Assembly (NCBI GenBank): GCA_030523275.1 | Contig: JAUNIX010000005.1 | Location: 44,353 to 108,352, forward strand | Reading direction: 5' to 3' | Origin: Lachnospiraceae bacterium | GTDB taxonomy: Bacteria; Bacillota; Clostridia; Lachnospirales; Lachnospiraceae | Length of the DNA: 64,000 nt | Part shown: positions 1 through 7,557 of the stretch, in pieces | How positions within the stretch are numbered: position 1 is the first letter of the stretch | Layout of the letters: the number at the start of each line of letters is the position of its first letter | Notes under the pieces: generated by a model | What the model saw: only the letters and a program-made list of their open reading frames with translations | The model's database searches: none | What the model was told of the DNA's origin: nothing | Program-made: the position numbers and the translations under genes

Positions 1-1
1 T

Positions 2-364
2 CAAACACAATTAAATCCTACAATCAGTTATTTACACGAACCGGGCGATAGGCGTTTTTCTTTGAGTTTGGATATTGCAGAAATATTTAAACCTATTCTT
101 GGAGACCGATTGATTTTTTCATTGTTGAATCGAAATCAAATTACACAAAGAAGTTTTACAAAAGGGTTGAATTATCTTCATTTGACAAAAGAAGCTTCGA
201 AAACTATTGTTGCTGAACTTGATGCCAAAATGCAGACTACAATTAAACATAAAGATTTGAATAAAAGAGTTTCTTATCAATATTTAATGAGATTGGAATG
301 TTATAAATTAATAAAACATCTACTTGGAGAAAAGGAATATAAGCCATTTGAAATATGGTGGTAG
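2..364 (+). CDS. cas1: CRISPR-associated endonuclease Cas1, 3' end (partial)
   Basis: The window opens inside this gene; the frame is open from base 2 and gives about 120 C-terminal residues. Visible is the Cas1 active-site stretch SYLHEPGDRRFSLSLDIAEIF, which carries the conserved His (in LHE) and Asp (in LDIAE) of the metal-binding triad; the catalytic Glu lies upstream of the window. Cas1 with Cas2 integrates new spacers at the leader end of the array. cas2 follows after 12 bases and the array after that, so this is the distal end of a cas operon whose effector genes lie to the left. The internal ATG at 62 is not the start. Confidence 0.93.
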   Translation, partial: QTQLNPTISYLHEPGDRRFSLSLDIAEIFKPILGDRLIFSLLNRNQITQRSFTKGLNYLHLTKEASKTIVAELDAKMQTTIKHKDLNKRVSYQYLMRLECYKLIKHLLGEKEYKPFEIWW

Positions 365-376
365 AAAGGGTTTGTT

Positions 377-655
377 ATGTATGTAATATTAGTATATGAT
401 ATAAAGTGCGATGATGGTGGAGCTAAGATTTTAAACAAGACATTTAAGATTTGTAAAAAATATTTGACTCATATACAGAACTCAGTTTTTGAGGGAGAAT
501 TGTCTGAAGCACAATTATTAAAATTAAAGATGGAACTTAAATCGATTGTCAGAGATGATAGGGATTCACTCATTGTATTTAAAAGTAGGAATGCTAGATG
601 GCTTCCGAAAGAAATGTGGGGTATTCAAGAAGACCGAACAAGTAACTTTTTATAA
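377..655 (+). CDS. cas2: CRISPR-associated protein Cas2
   Basis: The protein has 92 residues, the normal Cas2 size, and starts MYVILVYDI, the ferredoxin-fold first strand with the conserved metal-binding Asp8. The C-terminal pattern (SLIVFKSRNARW) fits the dimer-forming strand. Cas2 dimers bridge two Cas1 dimers in the spacer-acquisition complex. The gene starts 12 bases after cas1 and ends just before the leader, so the adaptation module is intact in order. The repeat type downstream suggests a subtype I-B system, but subtype cannot be proven without the effector genes. Confidence 0.93.
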   Translation: MYVILVYDIKCDDGGAKILNKTFKICKKYLTHIQNSVFEGELSEAQLLKLKMELKSIVRDDRDSLIVFKSRNARWLPKEMWGIQEDRTSNFL

Positions 656-833
656 TTGTCAACCTTAAATAACGTGAAAATGTTGGGAGGTAGACAAAAG
701 CTATAAAATGGAAAAATGTTTTGGGAATACTTGAAGATAAGTCGAAATAACTATATAAAAAATTATATAAAAAAAGTAGGTCGACAAAGTAGCATAAATA
801 AACGTCTTATTTAAGCGAAATATAAGTCAACGG
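656..833 (+). promoter_or_regulatory. CRISPR leader
   Basis: AT-rich, gene-free stretch between cas2 and the first repeat. A promoter-like pair, TTGAAG at 731-736 and TATAAA at 754-759 with 17-base spacing, could drive pre-crRNA transcription toward the array. Two imperfect direct repeats (GGTAGACAAAAG near 688 and GGTCGACAAAG near 778) lie 90 bases apart. At 809-826 a partial repeat-like sequence (ATTTAAG followed by GAAA) lies 25 bases ahead of repeat 1. Orientation is set by cas2 being upstream and the degenerate repeat being at the far end. Confidence 0.75.
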
Positions 834-2040
834 ATTTAAGTAGAAACATACTGGAATGTAAATGGGAACTTGAAATATATACGATCAGGAGATGCGTAAA
901 TTTAAGTAGAAACATACTGGAATGTAAATATTCAATCCACAGCTTGTATGCTTCGTCTCGTTTCGATTTAAGTAGAAACATACTGGAATGTAAATCCAGT
1001 CTTCCTCTCTCGGGATCTTAATCGGAACAATTTAAGTAGAAACATACTGGAATGTAAATGTATCAGTGTATAGATCTAAAGATAATAGTTTTTTCAATTT
1101 AAGTAGAAACATACTGGAATGTAAATTGTCAGATAAATGGCAACTCCAAGGCTTAAATACAATTTAAGTAGAAACATACTGGAATGTAAATTATTTAGCA
1201 TTTCATATGCCAAGCTCTGGATCGATAATTTAAGTAGAAACATACTGGAATGTAAATAAAATGATATAATTGAAACATATGATGCCACTATTATTTAAGT
1301 AGAAACATACTGGAATGTAAATCAGTATAATCAAAATAATATAATGGATTATAGACAGATTTAAGTAGAAACATACTGGAATGTAAATCTTAATAATACT
1401 TTCCACAAACTGGACAACGACGATTTAAGTAGAAACATACTGGAATGTAAATAGTTGATGGTTTAAAGGAATGGGGAAAAGCATTAATTTAAGTAGAAAC
1501 ATACTGGAATGTAAATTATGAAGAAGTGGAGATAATTATTCCAAAACACGATTTAAGTAGAAACATACTGGAATGTAAATGAACCAAATTCAGCAATGTT
1601 GTTGTGATGCAGAAAAAATTTAAGTAGAAACATACTGGAATGTAAATTTTATTAGCATACGTATCAAAGCTTTCGAAGATTCATTTAAGTAGAAACATAC
1701 TGGAATGTAAATTATATACTGGTATTTCCATTTTCTCATTTAGGTAAATTTAAGTAGAAACATACTGGAATGTAAATTTTGGATTGCCGAGCAAGGATGA
1801 TGAATTTAGACTAATTTAAGTAGAAACATACTGGAATGTAAATGCCATATTCCATATGTTTTAAATCCTGTTACTTTTATTTAAGTAGAAACATACTGGA
1901 ATGTAAATTCAACACTAAGAGATTACGATATAATAAAACGAAAGGATCTAAGTAGAAACATACTGGAATGTAAATGTGTACAGTTCTTTCGTATTTGGAT
2001 TTCCACAACTATTTAAGTAGAAACATATTGGAATGCAAAC
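834..2040 (+). CRISPR. CRISPR array, 19 repeats of 30 bp and 18 spacers
   Basis: Repeats of 30 bp begin ATTTAAGTAG and end GGAATGTAAAT. They start at 834, 900, 966, 1030, 1097, 1162, 1228, 1293, 1359, 1423, 1487, 1551, 1618, 1683, 1748, 1814, 1879, 1946 and 2011. Spacers are 34-37 bp and all differ. Seventeen repeats are identical; the 18th has T to C at position 3 and the last has three changes (positions 18, 26, 30), marking the leader-distal end. ACAT (13-16) and ATGT (23-26) can form a small hairpin; the last eight bases ATGTAAAT would be the crRNA 5' handle. The 3' end resembles the Clostridioides difficile I-B repeat, from memory. Confidence 0.98.
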
Positions 2041-2343
2041 ACTTTTGATTGATAAATGGTAAAAAATATATACTACTATCTATAAGTATGAGAGAATGGA
2101 TTTCACTTTTTTGAAATATCGTTTGGATGGGTGACTATTAATTCAAAAATAACGATCTTTATTGACATACTTCCACTTGCAAGAATGGATTGGATAGATA
2201 ACCAATAGATCTGTTCGATCTGTTTAGTATTAATAGTCAGTATTTTTTTGTTTATTTTTCTCTGATACTGATTGTCAATACTTTCTTTCTTATATATAAA
2301 AATGACCTTTTGGTTAATGCCGGAAATGTCATTTTGTCTCTTT
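2041..2343. other. Gene-free region after the array with inverted repeats
   Basis: No credible gene is visible. It contains an 11-bp inverted repeat (TGACTATTAAT at 2132-2142 and its complement at 2229-2239), and a hairpin with arms AAAATGAC (2299-2306) and GTCATTTT (2328-2335) followed by T-rich sequence. The latter could stop transcripts leaving the CRISPR array before the riboswitch promoter. Confidence 0.5.
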
Positions 2344-2381
2344 TTGACAAATTTGCATTCCCCCCATAAATACGTTATACT
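2344..2381 (+). promoter_or_regulatory. Promoter for the riboswitch-controlled operon
   Basis: TTGACA occurs at 2344-2349 with TAAATA at 2367-2372 (17-base spacing); alternatively TTGCAT at 2353-2358 pairs with TATACT at 2376-2381 (17-base spacing). Either would start transcription just ahead of the aptamer at 2390. I cannot choose between them by eye. Confidence 0.6.
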
Positions 2382-2389
2382 TTATACAG

Positions 2390-2453
2390 TGTTATATATG
2401 TTTGCAATCGGGCAAATGTTTCTACAGACTACCGTAAATAGTTGACTATAACA
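2390..2453 (+). ncRNA. Purine (guanine-type) riboswitch aptamer
   Basis: All core parts of the purine aptamer can be read. P1 arms are TGTTATA (2390-2396) and TATAACA (2447-2453). P2 arms are TTTGC (2401-2405) and GCAAA (2412-2416), with the L2 loop ending GG. The J2/3 strand contains TTTCTAC (2419-2425). P3 arms are GACTA and TAGTT around the exact L3 loop CCGTAAA (2432-2438), whose CC can kiss the GG of L2. J3/1 reads GACTA, with C at the position that selects guanine or hypoxanthine rather than adenine. L2 looks one base shorter than the common form. The third gene downstream is xpt, a classic target of this class. Confidence 0.9.
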
Positions 2454-2608
2454 GAGATAGTGCAATTGAATTCAACGGTTGTCCTTCATTTTATCAGAAA
2501 AACTGTCAGGCCGTTGAATCCAAAGTAATTAGATGGAGAAACGGTCTTTTTTCTAAGCTAAACTCTATCTTTCTTATACAATAAAAAATAAAAGAACTTC
2601 AATTGCAC
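2454..2608 (+). promoter_or_regulatory. Riboswitch expression platform with competing hairpins
   Basis: Several mutually exclusive pairings are visible. ATTCAACGG (2470-2478) is complementary to CCGTTGAAT (2511-2519). CCGTT of that second arm can instead pair with AACGG at 2540-2544, which is followed by TCTTTTTT, a terminator. A 14-base segment at 2447-2460, overlapping the 3' strand of P1, can pair with 2565-2578 in 13 of 14 positions, so aptamer folding and this helix compete. GTGCAATTGAA (2460-2470) is exactly complementary to 2598-2608 near the first ribosome binding site. This suggests ligand-controlled termination, possibly with translational control; the logic is inferred. Confidence 0.65.
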
Positions 2609-2635
2609 AAAATATAGAAATAAGGAGTAAAAATT

Positions 2636-4024
2636 ATGATGTATGATGTGTTGATTATTGGAGCAGGTCCAGGTGGCATTTTTTCTGCATATGAGCTTGT
2701 CAAAAAGATGCCGGAACTAAAAATTGCGGTATTGGAATCAGGAAATGAATTAAAGAAACGTCGATGTCCGATTGATGGCGATAAAGTCAAAAGATGTATT
2801 CATTGTAAAACCTGTGCAATCATGAATGGATTTGGTGGCGCTGGAGCATTTTCGGATGGGAAATATAACATTACGAATGATTTTGGTGGTACCCTGTATT
2901 CTTATATTGGTAAGAAAAAGGCAATTGAGCTCATGGAGTATGTAGATGATATTAATGTGAAATATGGTGGTAAGGGAACCAAAATGTACTCGACAGCGGG
3001 TACAAAATTTAAAAAGACTTGTATACAAAATAAATTGACGTTGTTAGAAGCTTCTGTGCGTCATCTTGGAACCGACATTAATTATGTTGTATTAGAAAAT
3101 ATTTATAATGAACTCAAAGATAAGGTTGATTTCTTTTTCAATACAGCCGTTCGAAAAGTAGAATGTGTGGAGAATGGATATCGATTATTGACAGATGATC
3201 AGATTGTGGAAGGAAAGCAGTGTATTGTTTCTGTGGGTAGAAGTGGAAGCAAATGGATGGAAATGGTATGCAAGGAATTGGATATTCCAACAAAATCGAA
3301 CCGTGTAGATATCGGTGTTCGTGTGGAAATACCGGCAGTGATTTTTGAAGATATTACAGATGAATTATACGAAAGTAAAATTGTCTATCGTACAGAGAAA
3401 TTTGAGGACAAGGTACGAACGTTTTGTATGAATCCACATGGGATTGTGGTCAATGAAAATGCAAATGGAATTATTACCGTCAATGGGCATAGTTTTGAAG
3501 ATGCCTTGAAAAAGACGGAAAATACCAATTTTGCGTTGTTAGTTGCAAAACATTTTTCGGAACCTTTTAAGGATAGCAATGAATATGGAGAAAGTATTGC
3601 CAGACTATCCAATATGCTTGGCGGGGGCGTGATGGTACAACGTTTTGGTGACTTGGAGCGTGGAAGAAGGAGTACACATAAGCGAATTGAAGAAGGTAGT
3701 GTGCGACCGACTTTGGCAGCGACTCCGGGAGATTTGAGTTTAGTACTTCCTAAGAGAATTTTAGATGGCATTATCGAAATGATTTATGCGCTAGATAAGA
3801 TTGCTCCAGGTGTGGCAAATGATGACACTTTGATTTATGGTGTGGAAGTAAAATTTTATAATATGGAAGTTGAACTCAGTGAGAATCTGGAAACAAAATA
3901 CAAAGGCTTATATATAATTGGAGATGGAAGTGGAGTTACCCATTCGTTATCACATGCGTCAGCCAGTGGTGTTTATGTAGCCAATCACATTATAAGAGAA
4001 CGAAATATACATGTGGAGGAATAA
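2636..4024 (+). CDS. FAD-dependent dehydrogenase (COG2509-like)
   Basis: The 462-residue protein starts MYDVLIIGAGPGGIFSAYEL, a Rossmann FAD-binding motif (GxGxxG) at residues 8-13. A Cys-rich segment follows at about residues 43-60 (RRCP, CIHCKTC) and then NGFGGAGAFSDGKYN, typical of the uncharacterised COG2509 FAD dehydrogenases. Near the C-terminus GLYIIGDGSG is the second FAD contact. The substrate is unknown. It is the first gene behind the guanine riboswitch; lepB starts 3 bases after its stop. An AAGGAG site at 2622 supports this start (an adjacent in-frame ATG lies at 2639). A link to purine oxidation is tempting but only inferred. Confidence 0.85.
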   Translation: MMYDVLIIGAGPGGIFSAYELVKKMPELKIAVLESGNELKKRRCPIDGDKVKRCIHCKTCAIMNGFGGAGAFSDGKYNITNDFGGTLYSYIGKKKAIELMEYVDDINVKYGGKGTKMYSTAGTKFKKTCIQNKLTLLEASVRHLGTDINYVVLENIYNELKDKVDFFFNTAVRKVECVENGYRLLTDDQIVEGKQCIVSVGRSGSKWMEMVCKELDIPTKSNRVDIGVRVEIPAVIFEDITDELYESKIVYRTEKFEDKVRTFCMNPHGIVVNENANGIITVNGHSFEDALKKTENTNFALLVAKHFSEPFKDSNEYGESIARLSNMLGGGVMVQRFGDLERGRRSTHKRIEEGSVRPTLAATPGDLSLVLPKRILDGIIEMIYALDKIAPGVANDDTLIYGVEVKFYNMEVELSENLETKYKGLYIIGDGSGVTHSLSHASASGVYVANHIIRERNIHVEE

Positions 4025-4026
4025 AA

Positions 4027-4545
4027 ATGAAAAAGAAAGAAATCATTAGCTGGTTAAAGTGTATGATAATTGCAATTATTCTTGCTCTATTTGTCAGCAA
4101 TGTTTTGATTGTTAATTGTAAAATTCCGAGTGGTTCGATGGAAAATACAGTCATGACGGGTGATCGTCTGATTGCCCTTAGGACCTCGTATTGGTTTGAT
4201 GATCCAAAGCGAGGGGATATTGTGGTATTTAAATTTCCAGATAATCCAAAGAAATTGTATATTAAACGAGTCATTGGGCTTCCCGGAGATAAGGTAAATA
4301 TTGTTGATGGAAAAGTATATATTAATAACAGCAAAAAACCATTAGAAGAAGATTATATAAAAGAAGAGATGACGGGTAGTTTTGGACCTTATTCGATACC
4401 AAAAGATAGTTATTTTATGTTAGGAGATAATCGAAATGAGTCCATTGATGCTCGATTTTGGATTCATACGTATGTGAAAAGAGATGCCATTCTGGGGAAA
4501 GCGAAATTAGAATATTTTCCGAAAATTCATCTGTTAGATGATTAG
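4027..4545 (+). CDS. lepB: Signal peptidase I
   Basis: The 172-residue protein is the short Gram-positive form of the enzyme that removes signal peptides at the outer face of the membrane. It has one N-terminal membrane anchor (about residues 10-30), the catalytic Ser37 in PSGSM, the general-base Lys80 in IKRVIGLPGD, and the box E motif GDNRNESIDAR. It lies 2 bases after the FAD oxidoreductase, so is co-transcribed, and would be subject to the guanine riboswitch, an unusual setting for a secretion gene. Confidence 0.93.
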   Translation: MKKKEIISWLKCMIIAIILALFVSNVLIVNCKIPSGSMENTVMTGDRLIALRTSYWFDDPKRGDIVVFKFPDNPKKLYIKRVIGLPGDKVNIVDGKVYINNSKKPLEEDYIKEEMTGSFGPYSIPKDSYFMLGDNRNESIDARFWIHTYVKRDAILGKAKLEYFPKIHLLDD

Positions 4546-4650
4546 AATTGTTGAAATTATGTGCTAGGTATAATAAAATATGATAAAACGTCGAAGAATT
4601 AAGCGTTCGGGTTTTAGTACATAAGAATAGACGATGAGAGGAGAATAGTT
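4546..4650 (+). promoter_or_regulatory. Gap before xpt with possible secondary promoter and hairpin
   Basis: TATAAT lies at 4571-4576, with TTGTTG 15 bases upstream, a weak promoter candidate. Downstream, AAAAC...CGAA and TTCG...GTTTT arms (about 4583-4614) can form a hairpin without a clear T run. No purine aptamer core (CCGTAAA, TTTCTAC) is present here, so guanine control of xpt must come from the riboswitch at 2390. Confidence 0.35.
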
Positions 4651-5229
4651 ATGAACTTTTTAGAAGAACGGATACAAAAGGATGGAATTGTAAAGGAAGG
4701 AAACGTTCTCAAAGTTGACAGTTTTTTAAATCACCAGATGGATATTGAATTATTTAAACAGATGGGTGAAGAATGGAAAAAGCGTTTTGCTGATGCCAAT
4801 ATTAATAAAATATTGACGATTGAGGCATCTGGGATTGGAATTGCCTGTGTTGCTTCGGATTATTTTAAGGCTCCGGTTGTTTTTGCTAAGAAATCAAAAA
4901 GCATCAATATCGAAGGGGATATGTACATCGCGGAAGTAGAATCTTTTACGCATAAATGTAAAAATCAGGTGATTGTTTCTAAAAAGTTTTTAGGTCCTGA
5001 TGATCACGTCTTGATTATTGATGATTTTCTGGCAAATGGTTGTGCCTTGCAAGGATTGATTTCTATTATTGCACAGGCAGGTGCTACGGTAGAAGGGATT
5101 GGGATTGCAATTGAAAAGGGCTTCCAATCAGGTGGACGTGTAATCAGAAATTTGGGCTATCGTCTGGAATCACTTGCAATTGTAGATAGCATGGATGCTG
5201 AAACTGGTCAAATCACTTTCAGACAATAA
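4651..5229 (+). CDS. xpt: Xanthine phosphoribosyltransferase
   Basis: The 192-residue protein matches Xpt in length and pattern ([14 protein letters not shown] at the start). It converts xanthine and PRPP to XMP in purine salvage. The PRPP-binding loop [17 protein letters not shown] lies at about residues 118-134, and EASGIGIA at about 52-59 is the conserved purine/PRPP contact. A GAGGAG site precedes the ATG. In Bacillus xpt lies directly behind a guanine riboswitch; here it is the third gene of the riboswitch operon, after FAD oxidoreductase and lepB. A strong terminator follows. Confidence 0.93.
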   Translation: MNFLEERIQKDGIVKEGNVLKVDSFLNHQMDIELFKQMGEEWKKRFADANINKILTIEASGIGIACVASDYFKAPVVFAKKSKSINIEGDMYIAEVESFTHKCKNQVIVSKKFLGPDDHVLIIDDFLANGCALQGLISIIAQAGATVEGIGIAIEKGFQSGGRVIRNLGYRLESLAIVDSMDAETGQITFRQ

Positions 5230-5288
5230 ATAATGCATAACAATGTCTTTACAAAGGTTAACATAGCACAAATATTTTTTTAATAATC

Positions 5289-5346
5289 AGAGACTATAGT
5301 TTGTTTTGTACTTAAGAAAGGCAAAACAGGAGATAGTCTCTTTTTT
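5289..5346 (+). terminator. Terminator of the xpt operon
   Basis: Arms AGAGACTAT (5289-5297) and ATAGTCTCT (5333-5341) pair perfectly, with an inner GTTTTG/CAAAAC helix (5303-5308, 5322-5327), followed by six T residues. Confidence 0.9.
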
Positions 5347-5623
5347 CACGTCTCATTCGAACCGATGGAACTTTTAAATCTTGTTCGATTCAATTTATGT
5401 ATATAAATATAATGTGAAACAATATATCAAAAAACAGAAAGGAATGATTGAAAAAAGTCAGAAAATTAATTATAATAATAGTAATTAGTTCGAAAATATA
5501 CTTTAATAAAAAAAGAATAATGATAGTTTTGCGTGGTTTATAATGGATCTTTACATCAGTGAATGATGATATAAGGATAAATAGGACGAAGGTAAAAATA
5601 TTATATCCAAAGGGGGTAGCGCG
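5347..5623. other. Gene-free AT-rich upstream region
   Basis: No gene or clear consensus promoter is evident. The only recognisable element is the strong AAAGGGGG ribosome binding site at about 5609-5616 for the fusion gene at 5624. A - strand open frame across it has no coding character. Confidence 0.5.
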
Positions 5624-7543
5624 ATGTATTTTAAGACGACACAGACACATGAGGATTTCAGACAAAAAATCAGGAAATTTGCCGAGGAAGAAGTGAAACC
5701 TTATGCATTCATGATGGATCAGAAGAATGAATTTCCAGATGATGCCGTGAAAAAGATGGCTGAAATGGGAATTATGGGAATTCCATATCCAAAAGAATAC
5801 GGTGGAGCGGGACTTGATGTTATTAGTTACGCGATTGCCGTAGAAGAGCTTTCCAGAGTGGATGGAGGAACAGGGGTTATTCTTTCGGCACATGTATCTT
5901 TGGGAAGTTGGCCAATTTTTCAGTATGGAACAGAGGAACAAAAACGGAAATATTTTGTTCCTCTTGCAAAAGGAGAAAAAATTGGTGCATTTGGTCTGAC
6001 AGAACCGAATGCAGGATCGGATGCAGGTGGAACCGAAACAACGGCCGTTTTAAAGGGCGATTATTATTTGTTAAATGGGGGAAAAATTTTTATAACAAAT
6101 GCACCAAAAGCAGATACATATGTTGTGTTTGCGGTTACAACACCGGATATAGGAACGAGAGGAATTTCTGCATTTATTGTAGAAAAAGGATGGGAAGGAT
6201 TTGAATTTGGAGATCATTACGATAAAATGGGAATCCGTTCTTCTTCTACTGCGGAATTGATTTTTAATGATGTAAAAGTTCCAAAAGAAAACCTTCTTGG
6301 AAAAGAAGGAGAAGGATTTAAGATTGCGATGGCAACCTTAGATGGAGGACGTATTGGAATTGCTTCTCAGGCATTAGGAATTGCGCAAGGTGCGTTTGAA
6401 AATGCATTAGAGTATTCAAAAGAAAGAGAACAGTTTGGCAAACCAATCTGTCGCCAGCAGATCATATCGTTTAAACTTGCAGATATGGCGACAAAATTAC
6501 GTGCAGCCAGAATGTTGGTTTACAGTGCAGCAGAATTAAAAGAATATCATGAACCATATGCAATGGAAGCAGCGATGGCAAAACAGTATGCTTCTGATAT
6601 TGCATTAGAAGTTACGAATGATGCACTTCAGATTTTTGGTGGCAGTGGCTATTTGAAAGGTATGGAAGTAGAAAGAGCATATCGAGATGCGAAGATTACA
6701 ACGATTTATGAAGGAACAAATGAAATTCAAAGAGTCGTTATCGCTTCTCATTTAATCGGAAAACTGCCTAAGTCAGCGCCAGCACCAGCAAGAGGAGCTC
6801 GTCCACAAAAGGCGGCTGTGACCGGAGTTCGTAAGAACATGATATTGAAAGGTGGAAGTGCGGAAGAACGAGTAGAAAAATTAAAAGAACAGCTTGAAAA
6901 AGATGGCTATGATTTTACAGTTGGAATTGAAATTGATACACCAATTTCACAGGCAGAAAGAGTTGTCAGCGTTGGAAAAGGAATCGGCGAGCAGGAAAAT
7001 ATGAAGTTGATTGAAACATTGGCAAAAGCTGCAGGTGCAGCGATTGGTTCTTCCCGTCCGGTTGCAGAAACATTAAAATATGTTCCAATGGATCGTTATG
7101 TAGGTATGTCTGGACAGAAATTTACAGGAAATCTGTATATTGCCTGTGGAATCTCTGGGGCAATTCAGCATTTGAAAGGAATTAAAGATGCATCGACAAT
7201 CGTAGCGATTAATAAGAATGCAAATGCACCTATTTTCAAAAATTGTGATTATGGTATTGTGGGAGATATTATGGAGATTCTTCCAATTTTATCAGAGGCA
7301 TTGGATAACGGTGAACCAAAACAGCCAGCACCACAGCCAATGATTAAAATGAAACGACCAACACCTCCAAAACCAGCTCCAATTGGCAAGAACTACATTT
7401 GTAGTGGTTGTGGTTATGAATATAATCCGGAAATTGGAGATGAAGATAATGATGTTATGCCAGGTACGTTATTTGAAAAACTACCAGAAGAATGGGTATG
7501 TCCAGAATGCGGCGAAGGCAAAGACCAGTTTATTGAAGAATAG
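5624..7543 (+). CDS. Acyl-CoA dehydrogenase / ETF-alpha FAD domain / rubredoxin triple fusion
   Basis: This 639-residue protein has three readable modules. Residues 1-380 are a butyryl-CoA-type acyl-CoA dehydrogenase: FGLTEPNAGSD, the flavin-side motifs, and the catalytic Glu363 in IYEGTNEIQR. After a linker, residues about 445-560 match the C-terminal FAD-binding domain of ETF alpha (VGMSGQ, LYIACGISGAIQHL, IVAINKNANAPIF). Residues about 590-636 are rubredoxin with Cys593, Cys596, Cys626 and Cys629. The ETF beta part and the ETF alpha N-terminal domain are missing. The next gene, 14 bases on, is a flavodiiron protein, a known rubredoxin partner. I infer electron flow acyl-CoA to FAD to FAD to rubredoxin to O2 reductase. 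Confidence 0.93.
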   Translation: MYFKTTQTHEDFRQKIRKFAEEEVKPYAFMMDQKNEFPDDAVKKMAEMGIMGIPYPKEYGGAGLDVISYAIAVEELSRVDGGTGVILSAHVSLGSWPIFQYGTEEQKRKYFVPLAKGEKIGAFGLTEPNAGSDAGGTETTAVLKGDYYLLNGGKIFITNAPKADTYVVFAVTTPDIGTRGISAFIVEKGWEGFEFGDHYDKMGIRSSSTAELIFNDVKVPKENLLGKEGEGFKIAMATLDGGRIGIASQALGIAQGAFENALEYSKEREQFGKPICRQQIISFKLADMATKLRAARMLVYSAAELKEYHEPYAMEAAMAKQYASDIALEVTNDALQIFGGSGYLKGMEVERAYRDAKITTIYEGTNEIQRVVIASHLIGKLPKSAPAPARGARPQKAAVTGVRKNMILKGGSAEERVEKLKEQLEKDGYDFTVGIEIDTPISQAERVVSVGKGIGEQENMKLIETLAKAAGAAIGSSRPVAETLKYVPMDRYVGMSGQKFTGNLYIACGISGAIQHLKGIKDASTIVAINKNANAPIFKNCDYGIVGDIMEILPILSEALDNGEPKQPAPQPMIKMKRPTPPKPAPIGKNYICSGCGYEYNPEIGDEDNDVMPGTLFEKLPEEWVCPECGEGKDQFIEE

Positions 7544-7557
7544 TTAGGAGGATTGTT

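Noticed and set aside
1094..1288. Open frame on the - strand across the CRISPR array
   Set aside because: It is made of translated repeats (HSSMFLLKL recurs); no RBS and no independent coding signal.
1581..1617. 15-base match between spacer 12 and the degV gene near 37341-37355
   Set aside because: The match (TTGTGATGCAGAAAA) lies at the PAM-distal half of the spacer, not the seed, and the rest does not match; chance in AT-rich DNA is likely, so no self-targeting claim.
4546..4650. Second purine riboswitch directly before xpt
   Set aside because: No CCGTAAA loop or TTTCTAC strand is present; only a hairpin and weak promoter are seen.
5390..5941. Long - strand open frame over the start of the acyl-CoA dehydrogenase fusion
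   Set aside because: It is an antisense shadow of an unambiguous gene with Phe/Ile/His-rich composition and no family motif.
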